Source: Tubiluchus corallicola (lineage: Eukaryota; Priapulida; Priapulimorpha; Priapulimorphida; Tubiluchidae). Taken from it: a stretch of 60,000 bases of DNA. The notes under the pieces are model-generated. The model had not been told where the DNA came from. It did not search any database and worked only from the letters and a program-made list of their open reading frames with translations. Positions 43,232 through 54,569 of this stretch are shown one piece after another. Position 1 is the first letter of the stretch. The number at the start of each line of letters is the position of its first letter. The DNA lies in assembly GCA_030141605.1 (NCBI GenBank), contig JAQGDQ010000338.1:172962-232961 (forward strand). The letters run 5' to 3'. A program made the translations under genes and the position numbers.

Positions 43232-45511
43232 ACCCACGCAGCTCATTGTCCAACTTACAATATCAGACATCGTTTTTACCCATGCAGCTCATTGTCCAAC
43301 TCACAATATCAGACATTGTTTTTACCCTTGCAGCTCATTGTCCAACTTACAATATCAGACATCGTTTTTACCCACTCGGCTCACTGTCCAACTTACAATA
43401 TCAGACATCGTTTTTACCCTTGCAGCTCATTGTCCAACTTACAATATCAGACATCGTTTTTACCCACTCGGCTCACTGTCCAACTTACAATATCAGACAT
43501 CGTTTTTACCCACGCAGCTCATTGTCCAACTTACAATATCAGACATCGTTTTTACCCACGCAGCTCATTGTCCAACTTACAACATCAGACATCGTTTTTG
43601 CCTATGCAGCTCATTGTCCAACTTACAATATCAGACATCGTTTTTACCCATGCAGCTCATTGTCCAACTTACAATATCAGACATCGTTTTTACCCACGCA
43701 GCTCATTGTCCAACTCACAATATCAGGCATCGTTTTTACCCATGCAGCGCATTGTCCAACTCACAATATCAGACATCGTTTTTACCCATGCAGCTCATTG
43801 TCCAACTTACAATATCAGACATCGTATTTACCCATGCAGCTCATTGTCCAACTCACAATATCAGACGTTGTTTTTACCCTTGCAGCTCATTGTCCAACTT
43901 ACAATATCAGACATCGTTTTTACCCACTCGGCTCACTGTCCAACTTACAATATCAGACATCGTTTTTACCCTTGCAGCTCATTGTCCAACTTACAATATC
44001 AGACATCGTTTTTACCCACTCGGCTCACTGTCCAACTTACAATATCAGACATCGTTTTTACCCACGCAGCTCATTGTCCAACTTACAATATCAGACATCG
44101 TTTTTACCCACGCAGCTCATTGTCCAACTTACAACATCAGACATCGTTTTTACCCATGCAGCTCATTGTCCAACTTACAATATCAGACATCGTTTTTACC
44201 CATGCAGCTCATTGTCCAACTTACAATATCAGACATCGTTTTTACCCACGCAGCTCATTGTCCAACTTACAATATCAGACATCGTTTTTACCCATGCAGC
44301 TCATTGTCCACCTTACAATATCAGACATCGTTTTTACCCATGCAGCTCATTGTCCAACTTACAATATCAGACATCGTTTTTACCCATGCAGCTCATTGTC
44401 CAACTCACAATATCAGACATTGTTTTTACCCTTGCAGCTCATTGTCCAACTTACAATATCAGACATCGTTTTTACCCTTGCAGCTCATTGTCCAACTTAC
44501 AATATCAGACATCGTTTTTACCCACGCAGCTCATTGTCCAACTTACAATATCAGACATCGTTTTTACCCATGCAGCTCATTGTCCAACTAACAATATCAG
44601 ACATCGTTTTTACCCACTCGGCTCACTGTCCAACTTACAATATCAGACATCGTTTTTACCTTTGCAGCTCATTGTCCAACTTACAATATCAGACATCGTT
44701 TTTACCCACGCAGCTCATTGTCCAACTTACAATATCAGACATCGTTTTTACCCATGCAGCTCATTGTCCAACTAATAATATCAGACATTGTTTTTACCAC
44801 TTGCAGCGCATTGTCCAACTAATAATATGAGACATCATTTTTACCACTTGCAGCGCATTGTCCAACTAATAATATCAGACATCGTTTTTACCCACGCAGC
44901 TCATTGTCCAACTTACAATATCAGACATCGTTTTTACCCATCCAGCTCATTGTCAAACTTACAATATCAGACATCGTTTTTACCACTTGCAGCTCATTGT
45001 CCACCTTACAATATCAGACATCGTTTTTACCCTTGCAGCTCATTGTCCAACTTACAATATCAGACATCGTTTTTACCCATGCAGCTCATTGTCCAACTTA
45101 CAATATCAGACATCGTTTTTACCCATGCAGCTCATTGTCCAACTTACAATATCAGACATCGTTTTTACCACTTGCAGCGCATTGTCCAGCTAACAATATC
45201 AGACATCGTTTTTTCCACTTGCAGCGCATTGTCCAACTTACAATATCAGACATCGTTTTTACCCATGCAGCTCATTGTCCAACTTACAATATCAGACATC
45301 GTTTTTACCCATGCAGCTCATTGTCAAACTTACAATATCAGACATCGTTTTTACCACTTGCAGCGCATTGTCCAGCTAACAATATCAGACATCGTTTTTT
45401 CCACTTGCAGCGCATTGTCCAACTTACAATATCAGACATCGTTTTTACCCATGCAGCTCATTGTCCAACTAACAATATCTGACATTGTTTTTACCCATGC
45501 AGCGCATTGCA
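43232..45511 (+). repeat. 46-bp satellite, about 49 copies, with higher-order repeats
   Basis: Core: CAGCTCATTGTCCAACTTAC, AATATCAGACATCG and TTTTTACCCATG. Variants at the junction (CTCGG, CATGC, CACGC, CTTGC) and single changes (ATTG for ATCG) recur every 552 bp, marking a 12-unit higher-order repeat with boundaries at 43318, 43870 and 44422. Towards the right end a four-unit block (~185 bp) with CCACTTGCAGCGC is duplicated (about 45168-45352 and 45353-45480). The unit has no stop in three plus frames; since 46 = 3x15+1, each frame shifts phase every unit, so the 574-, 509- and 417-codon ORFs are one repeat read three ways and not genes. Confidence 0.95.
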
Positions 45512-45947
45512 TTTTAGTATCAAACAAAAATGGGTTTCATGGCATTTAACCAACGCAGTTTCACAAATTTCAATTTAATATCGGTTTTATTGCATTCACA
45601 AAGAGTTTACAGCAGCTTTACGTAGCTCGTTCTCCACAGTTGCTACACTCGTTTTATTGAGTGTATTAACTCGTTCCCGATGAAATATACTGGTAATCGC
45701 TAATAATTAAATAATTACAACAAAGTTATCAGCGCGTGCATCAGCCAGTCAGCGCCACGAAGCTCTCCAGTTATAAACGGCGTGTCTCCCCAGTCAATGG
45801 CGTCGTACTGTTCAATTATGAACTGCGAACATCTTAAATTATGAACAAAATAAATAAAAAACAAACAAAAGAAGCTGGTTGTCCCGGGTTATGGGTAACT
45901 CGTACATGTGGAGCCCCTATAAGCTCGAACATCCAAATTTTTTTAGC
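45512..45947. other. Spacer between two satellites
   Basis: Unique-looking sequence, no gene. TAACTCGTTC and GCTCGTTCTC words near 45628 and 45668 resemble the following 21-bp unit. Confidence 0.45.
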
Positions 45948-47020
45948 TCGTTCTCTCCAGTTATTAACTTGTTCTCCCCAGTTATTAACTTGTTCTCCCC
46001 AGTTATTAACTTGTTCTCCCCAGTTATTAACTCGTTCTCCCCAGTTATTAACTCGTTCTCCCCAGTTATTAACTCGTTCTCCCCAGTTATTAACTCTTTC
46101 TCCCCAGTTATTAACTTGTTCTCCCCAGTTATTAACTTGTTCTCCCCAGTTATTAACTCGTTCTCCCCAGTTATTAACTTGTTCTCCCCAGTTATTAACT
46201 TGTTCTCCCCAGTTATTAACCCGTTCTCCCCAGTTATTAACTTGTTCTCCCCAGTTATTAACTCGTTCTCCCCAGTTATTAACTCGTTCTCCCCAGTTAT
46301 TAACTTGTTCTCCCCAGTTATTAACTTGTTCTCCCCAGTTATTAACTTGTTCTCCCCAGTTATTAACTTGTTCTCCCCAGTTATTAACTCGTTCTCCCCA
46401 GTTATTAACTTGTTCTCCCCAGTTATTAACTCGTTCTCCCCAGTTATTAACTCGTTCTCCCCAGTTATTAACTCGTTCTCCCCAGTTATTAACTCGTTCT
46501 CCCCAGTTATTAACTCGTTCTCCCCAGTTATTAAGCTTGTTCTCCCCAGTTATTAACTCGTTCTCCCCAGTTATTAACTCGTTCTCCCCAGTTATTAACT
46601 CGTTCTCCCGAGCTATTAACTCGTTCTCCCCAGTTATTAACTCGTTCTTCCCAGTTATTAACTCGTTCTCCCCAGTTATTAACTCGTTCTCCCCAGTTAT
46701 TAACTCGTTCTCCCCAGTTATTAACTCGTTTTCCCGAGCTATTAACTCGTTCTCCCCAGTTATTAACTCGTTCTCCCCAGTTATTAACTCGTTCTCCCCA
46801 GTTATTAACTCGTTCTCCCCAGGTATTAACTCGTTTTCGCCGAGCTATTAACTCGTTCTCCCCAGTTATTAACTCGTTCTACCCAGTTATTAACTCGTTC
46901 TCCCCAGTTGTTAACTCGTTCTCCCGAGCTATTAACTCGTTCCCCCGAGTTACTAAGTCGCTCCACAAGGTTGTTAACTCGTTCCCCCGAGTTACTAAGT
47001 CCTTCTCCCCAGTTATTAAC
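45948..47020 (+). repeat. 21-bp satellite, about 48 copies
   Basis: Unit TTATTAACTCGTTCTCCCCA plus G. TTGTTC replaces CGTTC in interspersed copies of the first half. CGAGCTATTAAC variants appear in the second half, and the array decays after 46930. The 21-bp period keeps frame, giving SPVINSF or QLLTRSP heptads; an inserted base at about 46533 shifts frame. No evidence for translation. Confidence 0.95.
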
Positions 47021-47056
47021 TGTGTTTTGAGACTTTTAAGAAGGAAAAATTACAAA

Positions 47057-47413
47057 CATCTCAAATTGTAAAAGATCTACTGTTTGTCTCAGATGTTTCT
47101 GGTGTAAGTTTCCAGTTAGAAAGTTATCCCATTTGTCTGGTCAGTCAGCAGGTAGCAACCGACAGTAGCAGGAAGTCGACGGCTCTTGGGAAGCAACCGA
47201 ATATAACACTTTTAAAGTAATTGGGAAGCAATCCCTTATGTGACAGTCAGTGCTTGTCGGGTGGTAAGCTGACCTCTTTACAGCGAGTGTTCGACTTCCT
47301 ACCACATTCGTTGCTACCCACTGACTGACCAGACAAACTGGCTAACTTTCTAGATGCAAACTTACCTCAGAAGAATTCTGAAACAGACAGTAGACCTTTT
47401 ACAATGTGAAATA
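47057..47413. mobile_element. Fold-back MITE, ~130-bp arms
   Basis: The left arm holds AAATTGTAAAAGATCTACTG, GTAAGTTTCCAGTTAG, TTTGTCTGGTCAGTCAG and GGAAGTCGAC. The right arm (47285-47413) mirrors these with GTTCGACTTCC, CTGACTGACCAGACAAA, CTAACTTTC...AACTTAC and CAGTAGACCTTTTACAATGT. The spacer is about 90 bp. No ORF; a fold-back-type non-autonomous transposon. Confidence 0.8.
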
Positions 47414-48252
47414 TTTATTTGCCTAGCGGACAAACCAACCAATGAACTCCAGTGAATTACGGTTAATTAGCCATTGAATCCTGAGTGAATCAATCCTGAT
47501 TAATCTTTTGACATTTCTATTGCAAAATGGATTTGCGCATGCGCCAAGTGTAGGAGGTCATTACACGTACAACAAGCATCACAAACACCTTTGTTCATTA
47601 CAAAGAAATAATCCAAAGCTTTGTACTATAATATTCCCCAAGCTACTCCATAAGATTACAAATAACCATGATGGGGAGGCGGCTGGCATGTCCGCTGCCT
47701 CCTTTGAAAACAACGTGAAAGGGCAATGACAGAAAAACGAAAACGGTTTTCTTTTCACTAACAACAGTAAAGCCTCTTGCGTCAGCCTGTAGCAGAAAAA
47801 AACATCAGCATAAATATTAGGTAAAGTGCTTATGACTGCGGCAACAACAATGATGACGACGTCGACAGTGACATCACTAGGAATACCCTCCTTTAAAAAG
47901 CTACTGTTTCTCATGCTTCTATCCCGGACAATTTTGGAAACAGGATAATCACTTAAAGACTGACTTATGTTTTTTCCATCGGGCCACTTCTCTGCGAAAC
48001 TTTTTCACCAAAATTTGGTCATTTACTTGCATCAAGAAAGTTATCAACAGATATTTCGTATCATCATCAAATCCGTTATAAACCGTATACTCGGTTTCTA
48101 ACTACCCTCAATACCATGACAGGCCACTGACTTATTTTGGGGCAATGTGTAAACTGCAACTGGCTGCACTGTACGCCATACATGGGAATTTTTTTATTCA
48201 CATAGGATTTAAGAGGGAATCGGGTCAAAGTCGTTAAAAGGTCACGTTCTTT
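47414..48252. other. Mostly non-coding; weak ORFs
   Basis: A 73-codon plus ORF (47508-47729) and a 111-codon minus ORF (47579-47914) overlap. Neither has a recognised domain. Confidence 0.35.
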
Positions 48253-48270
48253 AATGGTCAGTCTGTGTGC

Positions 48271-48772
48271 TTCTTCTTCTTCTTCCCAGCTTTTCCCTAT
48301 GCGGGGTCACCGTTGTGAATAAGTTTTCTCCATGCATTCCTGTTGTTGACCATCTCTTCATTTATGTTCTTCTCTCTAAGGTCTCCGTTTATGCATTTTA
48401 ACCATCTCAGCTTGCATCCCATATATTAGGGCGGGCCTGACCACTACTTTGTGAACTTTACCTTTAAGTCTCGCTGGAATCCTCTTATCGCACATCACAC
48501 CCGAAACTTTTCGCCAGTTATTCCAACCACACTGAATCCTGAAATTCACCTCCTTTTCCATTCCTGCAGTCTCATCTATCATTGAACCCAGATACTTAAA
48601 CGTCTTTACTCTTTTCAACTGTGCCCCGTTCAATCTTATTGTTTCTCGTTGATCCCCATTCATGTCTGTCGTAAGATACTCCGTTTTGGATCTACTAATC
48701 CTCATTCCTCTGCTCTCCAAAGCGGCTCTCCATGCTTCTAATTTTCCTTCCAGTGTTTCTCTACTCTCAGCC
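48271..48772 (-). mobile_element. 5'-truncated RTE-like LINE with 18-bp target duplication
   Basis: The direct repeat AATGGTCAGTCTGTGTGC flanks the element exactly (48253-48270 and 48773-48790). On the minus strand it encodes LEGKLEAWRAALESRGMRIS, then RSKTEYLTT, RVKTFKYLGSMID and RIPARLKGKVHKVVVRPALI, the region after the catalytic core in RTE-type elements. An internal deletion of about 150-200 bp after ALIYG joins this to the 3' end. The 3' tail is a (GAA)-like run (plus CTTCTTCTTC at 48271). A single target-primed insertion explains everything. Confidence 0.85.
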
Positions 48773-48894
48773 AATGGTCAGTCTGTGTGCAAATGAGACA
48801 AATGTTAGAATGAACTCAATGAGTTTGAAAAAAGATTTCAGGGTCAAAGAAGCTTAGCCATTTACATGATAAAGTGATTTAAAAGTACTGTCAC

Positions 48895-49106
48895 TATGAC
48901 CTTGACCATGATTTTATCTTTGACGTTATCCTTGACGTTAACCTTGACTTGACCTTGACCATGATTTTATCATTGACTTGACCTTGAACATGATTTTAAC
49001 CTTGACGTTAACCTTGACTTGACCTTGACCATGATTTTATCCTTGACGTTAACCTTGACTTGACCTTGACCATGATTTTATCATTGACGTTAACCTTGAC
49101 TTGACC
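48895..49106 (+). repeat. Tandem repeat of TTGACC/TTGACG words
   Basis: Irregular 30-57-bp units made of TTGACGTTAACC, TTGACTTGACCTTGACC and ATGATTTTAT. The exact nonamer TGACCTTGA occurs five times. Confidence 0.9.
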
Positions 49107-52100
49107 TATGAGCCTAAGGTCTTATTTTGTGGGCCTTTCAAATATCTTCCATTACGTCACGAAAGTCAGTGAGGCCAAGTCAAACTCGTGAGTACGTAAG
49201 CAATACCAGAAGCAAGGAGTGATTAACCTTGGCATTCTTGACCTGGCCATGACCTTTAGCTTTAATGTTGAAAACTAGAGAAAATATGTGGGCGGAGCTA
49301 CAGATGAGCTATCTTCACATTAATTTGACAAATTAACTGATTATCATATACCTATAGCGGGCAGCGCTAGCAATGTGGGATATCTTCCTACTTGCTAGAG
49401 AAAGTCACCAACAGTTTTCACTGCGCTTATGCATTGCTGGCCCAACGTCCGAGGTTCCTGTCCAATATATTTTATTTATGTATTACAAGTTAACTTTATT
49501 AATTTCAAGTGAATTTACAGCCAATTCTTGTCCAATATAGACAACTGCATTCCTGCTTTGCTGAGATAATGGTATGTGTAGCAACTACATAATGAATCTC
49601 AAATCTAATTGAATCCCATTATAATGCGAAATCTCGAAAAAAGAGGGAAAATGCACAAATTTGCATTTACTGCACACCCTTAGTTACATTATTGTATTAT
49701 TGCAAGCACGTGATATTGACAAAATTTCGCAGAATTCATAATGCAACCGCAGCAGCAGCCTATAAAACCTCTTTCTTTCAAACCTTCTACATTTCTTGAT
49801 AATAGAGAAACAAATTAGAAATCACATACTACGTGGGACATTCGCGCATAATCGATATCCTAGCTCACCGCCTCCTGGTTCCAATACCGTCCAACCACTT
49901 CGATGGTTCGCACTTCATCTTGTACCTCTTCGTTGTGTATTGCATCGCCAAGTATTAGAGCATAATATCACGACCCTTTTTCTCGATAGACTGATCGTAT
50001 AGTTTTATCTAGCCGTTTCGAGTGATCATGAATTGCATCTATAGATTGTATAGATTTTATAGATTCGCTTCCCGTTCGCTATAAGGTGATTCTGTCACCT
50101 GACTCCGAGGGCTTTAGTTCAGTCTATCAGGCAATGATGATGTCCTTCAAGACTTTCACTTCGACCTTGCATTGTGAGTGGAGGTGTTCTTCCCTCAAGT
50201 TATCGAGCGTAGCTCCCGCAATTGAGCTTTGTTTAGTACAATGCGAATCTCTCAAGTTCGTATCTTGGATTTAGTGTTGCTTTACTTTGAACGCTCTTAA
50301 TCATACAAGAACTCGTTATCTACGTTGCCACAGTGAATAGAATTTATTCAATTACAGAATACACGTTATCTAGTCTGGTTTGCTTTACAAGATTTGTCCT
50401 TATACGCTGGTGAGCGCTTACAATTAGTGTATAGCTCCAGAGAAGATGCTCATTCACTTTAATTGACAACGATTCAGTATGCTGCACCTATGGTGCTTAA
50501 TACAATGTGAAACTACAGTTATGCAGAGTTACTCTCAGATACAAATATGTTAAGTACACTTAACTTGTGGATTGACCAATGTACCCCTACACTTGGTCAA
50601 CTCCAGATAGCTTAACGAGACTCTCGTTGATCCAGTGCCCAGTCTATGGCTGAGAACGCAGACTCCTCTACGCTGGTGTCAAACAATGTTCCTCTCTTCT
50701 AGAAGGCTGTCTCGGACACACTACAGTAGCAATCTCTGTCAGACTCTCTCCCTCGATGTGCGTGTGTGCGGTTCACTCACGTCACCCCTCGTGTGTGTCT
50801 TCTCTAGGCTAAAACTAGAGCTTATATCTCGGAGAGCTGACCTTGCTAAAGATTGTACCATATGGCAACATCTAGCAACACCTGTGGCAGATGACACCAC
50901 CCGCCATGAGATTTCTGATTTTACAGTCAGCAAGGTGTTCCTTCGAATTCTTTCGCTCTGTGAGATTCTCTTTCCGTCGTCGGCAAATCTTCAGATTTCT
51001 CTCTTCTAATGTCGCTGAGCACTGATAGAGACATTGGTGACGATCATAAAGTCACCTCTATGCGACATCTGCATCGCTACTGACCTTCTATTAACTAACT
51101 GTAACTCTGCATGTGGCTATTCAAGACAATAGTGTCTTCTCTTAAACAAGACACCTGTGTTCCTACAATTTCTCTAACATATGCAATAATTTGCATTGCA
51201 TTAAATCCGTACTTACCAGCTGGGTGAGTTTCTCTGTCTACCAAATAAATTTATCTTATGAAAATCAGGGAGGCATGAGATTTATCAACTGAATCTAATT
51301 CAGCTGATAACTCCATTAATTTACTACCAAAATACCGATTTATAAATTTATTCACAACAATAATGTACAACGAGGTAGTACATTAGAAGGCGGTACACTG
51401 TGAGGTAGTACATGTCACGGCGGCACGAGGCTCTCTGGTACAGAGTGACGCCACAATTCACGACTAGACGGTCCACGAGGAAGTCGAGAGAGCGCCAGTG
51501 TCGCACGTAGTGTTTAACTAATATTAGAGCGAAAGTTTCTCAAGGTTATAATTCTCAAAAGCTTGTTGAAAGTGCATCCATTTACTTTATAAGCTTAATG
51601 TAAGAATGATGTACATAACGTAAGAATAAATCCTTTCTTTCAAGCGCCGACAGGTTTTTGTGATTAAATGCAAAAAAACCTTTTCTGGTTAACACAAGCC
51701 CACCGAGGGATTAATATAAAGTCTGTATTTGCTTAGTAATACACAGGAGAATAAAACGTGCAGGCAGATTAATCAGCAAGAGTGGAAATCAACCCAGAGC
51801 AATAATCAGGAAGTCTTTACCACAAACAGCTTCTCAAATAACTCACTTAGTGAAGGTAAAATTTACGAGAATTAATAGAACGCCGTCAAAGCGAGGAAAT
51901 TTACAGCAATTTGTCGAAATTCGGATGTCGTATTTCACGCGAAAATCCCTAAAATCCGAATGTGATGATCGAGAAATCCGACCTTTCCGATTCTTGTTTC
52001 AGCTTTTGCAATTATTACTTCTGCACAGGCAGCCTAGCCAAGTTCATCTAGTGATGACAAAGCTAATAGAGTAGGAGGCAGAGTAACATGGGAGAGAAAA

Positions 52101-52198
52101 TTTTCTGTCATTACAGCCAAATACTAACAAACTTCTAGTCATCGAGTGAGATTTAGAGATTTGAGACGGATGAAGCAATGTTCTGCCATGTGAAATTA
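49107..52198. other. 3-kb stretch with no recognised gene
   Basis: Unlike its neighbours it is nearly free of simple repeats. Several 60-124-codon ORFs occur (for example plus 50635-51009 and plus 51850-52074) but none shows a domain I can name, and no good splice pairs were found. It could hold a decayed LTR element or unrecognised exons. Confidence 0.3.
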
Positions 52199-52490
52199 TA
52201 TAAGGCCATGCAAGGTCATGCAATGCAATACAATGCAATGCAGTGCAGTGCGGCGTGCAGCCTGTGCATCGCAATACAATGCAATGTAACGCCATGCAGT
52301 GCAACATGATGCAATGTAATAAAGTGGAATGTAATGTATTGCATTGCAGCACAATGATTAACAAATGACAATTATAAAATATCTAACTCGTAGCCAGAGC
52401 AATGCAATGTAATGCAATGCAGTGCAGTGCAATGCAACACGATGCAATAATGTGGAGTGTAACGCATCGCATCACAGTGCAATGCTTAAC
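52199..52490. repeat. Degenerate (ATGCA)n pentanucleotide, two blocks
   Basis: CAATGCAATGCAGTGCAGTG-type pentamers at 52205-52355 and again at 52398-52485. The second block parallels the first (GCAGTGCAACATGATGCAAT versus GCAATGCAACACGATGCAAT), so one block is a diverged duplicate of the other. Confidence 0.85.
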
Positions 52491-52638
52491 AATTGATTAA
52501 TTTAGGCATGCTTCGGTCTGTAGTGCAATACCATTTTATTTAAATGCGGAACCACTTAAATTTTGCTGTTCATGTCGTATTTTAGTTTAGTAAGACGCAG
52601 TGAGCACAGGCATACCCAGATAATACGATGCTCTAAGT

Positions 52639-53119
52639 CAGGGGTGTGCAAATTGCGGCCCGCCGAGAGAATTTGTGCGGCCCGCGAAAAGATTTGTCAA
52701 CGTAATGAAAGTGCGGCCCGGGCGATTAATTGAGTGTATCCAGCTGAAGTCCGTGCCACGATCCGAAAGATAGTGCGGGTAGTTTTTTCTACTAGATCGG
52801 ATGCCATTAACCTTTACGAGACGGTTGTAGCTTAATAACACTGTACTACACAGACTGTGTGATACACATTACTAACATGCATTGTAATGAAATTACCACT
52901 ATCTGTCCTGAAAGTAGAAATATATGGTTGGTAATATAAGTTTTAATAACTTCTAAAATAGTTTCTTGAGTGTAGTAGTAATGACGTACGCAGGTCGGAT
53001 GCAAAAAATCGTTATTAGGCCTTTCTGTACTTGGCTCCTTGATCAAACTGCCTGTGGCCGGCAGGAATTGCGGGAAAGTTTAATGTGGCCCGGCTAGTCA
53101 GATAATTTGCACACCCCTG
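52639..53119. mobile_element. hAT-like MITE
   Basis: 481 bp with inverted ends CAGGGGTGTGCAAATT and AATTTGCACACCCCTG. It is flanked by an 8-bp duplication with one mismatch (CTCTAAGT 52631-52638, CTCTAAGG 53120-53127). GCGGCCCG/CGGGCCGC words just inside both ends are typical of hAT subterminal regions. There is no transposase; the ORFs inside are not credited. Confidence 0.9.
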
Positions 53120-53127
53120 CTCTAAGG

Positions 53128-53620
53128 TCTCAGTTCACTCCCAGCTATCTCTATTAAAGATTTTTGGTTATCTATATATGAGAGCCACCTCACTGCTATT
53201 TTTTGTTGTTTCTTAATTTGATATTTTGCATAGCGCTTATGTTTGTAGTTTAGTACTTTTTATGAAATGTATTTGCCTGCTGTATAGCTCTTATACAAAA
53301 GCGGACACTTAACTGCTTGTGGTGTGTTATAAAATACGTACTTAGATGAATAGGAAAGGATACGCATTTTCCGTGCAGAATAAAAATTTTGAACACACTA
53401 GGTTCCTAAACTCTGGCGCTCCTCAAAATTTGGCACACTAGTCTGCAGCCTGGATACGCCCCTGGCAGTAATTGATGATACTGATGATGATGATGATAAT
53501 AAGTTTTTATTAGCTCTTTTTGTAGACAAAAATTTCAGTGCAAATATTAGGCAATTTTACATAGACACTAGAGTAATTTCTGTAATTATCTTTTTTAATT
53601 TGTGCGTATAAAATTATTTG
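53128..53620. other. Non-coding stretch, nothing recognised
   Basis: Includes a short GAT microsatellite (53475-53498). No gene seen. Confidence 0.4.
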
Positions 53621-54104
53621 GTTGGCATCCTTCTGTCTGGGAAGACAACGGAGTGTGCGCCAAGAGAGTCAGTTATTGATCACATTGATGGAGCTGCAGC
53701 GTCGACTGTGGCTGAGCAGTGCGATCCTTGAACGTCTCCAGGGCGCACGCCTGGGCAAGGTGTATGGAGATCCTGAGTTGTCCAGACAACAGGCACCAGG
53801 TTGACTACAGGAGCTGCCGGAGTCAGTGAGCATGCTGCACTGGTCCGCCTTCGGGGCTCCACTCCTGATTTGGAAGGTTTACTCCTCTACACACGGCCGT
53901 TGGATCACTTGACCTCCTCCGCCCTCTAGCCGTTGGCTACTTCTGCAGCTCCGCCTAGTGTTGAGATACAGTGTCGACATCCCGCAAGCCTACAGCACCT
54001 GGTATTCCTAGGCGGTCACCCATCCAAGTACTAACCAGGCTCTACGTTGCTTAACTTCGCTGATCAGACGAGAACCGGTGTTTTCAACGTGATTTGGCCG
54101 TAGT
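53621..54104 (-). mobile_element. 5S rRNA-derived SINE, copy 2
   Basis: 484 bp on the minus strand. The 5S-like head is at 54104-53986; the body matches copy 1 (31627-32170) closely, apart from a 56-bp gap and smaller indels, and ends at the same AGAAGGATGCCAA. No A-rich tail or clear target duplication. Its head is closer to a normal animal 5S than that of copy 1, so this insertion may be younger or less decayed. Confidence 0.8.
53986..54104 (-). rRNA. 5S rRNA-like SINE head (well preserved)
   Basis: 119 nt, the normal 5S length. On the minus strand: ACTACGGCCAAATCACGTTG, then GATCAGCGAAGTTAAGCAAC (A-box region), GGTTAGTACTTGGATGGGTG (C box) and a 3' end CAGGTGCTGTAGGCTT. Attached to the SINE body, so probably not a working 5S gene. 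Confidence 0.75.
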
Positions 54105-54569
54105 ATAACATTATTTACAATGATGTTAAACAAGTAACAAGCAGGATTGCACAACTTTTTTCCTGGATCTAGTGTCTACCACAACTATTCATGTTTTACA
54201 CTATCACAGAGACTCAGATTGGGGCCCATTTGAAATTCAATTCGATCCAGGCTACTTCCTGAATTAGTTTGCTGAAAGATTCGCCGTTGGAATGACAGCA
54301 ACTAATCGTCTTGTTTTCTGAAGTAAAACGTGGCAGGAAGACAGGTCATTTCCTGATCATTGTTGGCTTAGAAAACGTCTTAATTGCTTAGTCGCAACAT
54401 CGTCAAGGAAAATAGAGAGCGCGGAAACAATTTGCCAAGTTTTCTAAAGATTTGCTTGTCGGTTTTTTTGTCTTCAATATCCTTTTCCCAGCGTGTCAAG
54501 ACACAACACGCAAGAACGCGTGAAAAAGAGTTGCCTTATTGCCTTAAAATTTGTCCATTCCATTCAAAA
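54105..54569. other. Non-coding stretch, nothing recognised
   Basis: No supportable feature. Confidence 0.4.

Noticed and set aside
43106-45549. Very long ORFs (574, 509, 417, 253 codons) on the plus strand
   Set aside because: They are one 46-bp satellite read in three frames; the unit lacks stops and its length is not a multiple of three, so every frame looks alike.
45841-46851. 336- and 225-codon ORFs with heptad repeats
   Set aside because: Produced by the 21-bp satellite; no unique domain, and a one-base shift inside the array ends one frame.
50635-51009. 124-codon plus ORF as a gene
   Set aside because: Ser/Leu/Thr-rich without a domain; no repeat or splice evidence either way.
51506-51655. 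Possible short LTR (TGTCGCACG...GCCGACA with AATAAA)
   Set aside because: The flanks show no target duplication and the inverted ends are too short to be convincing.
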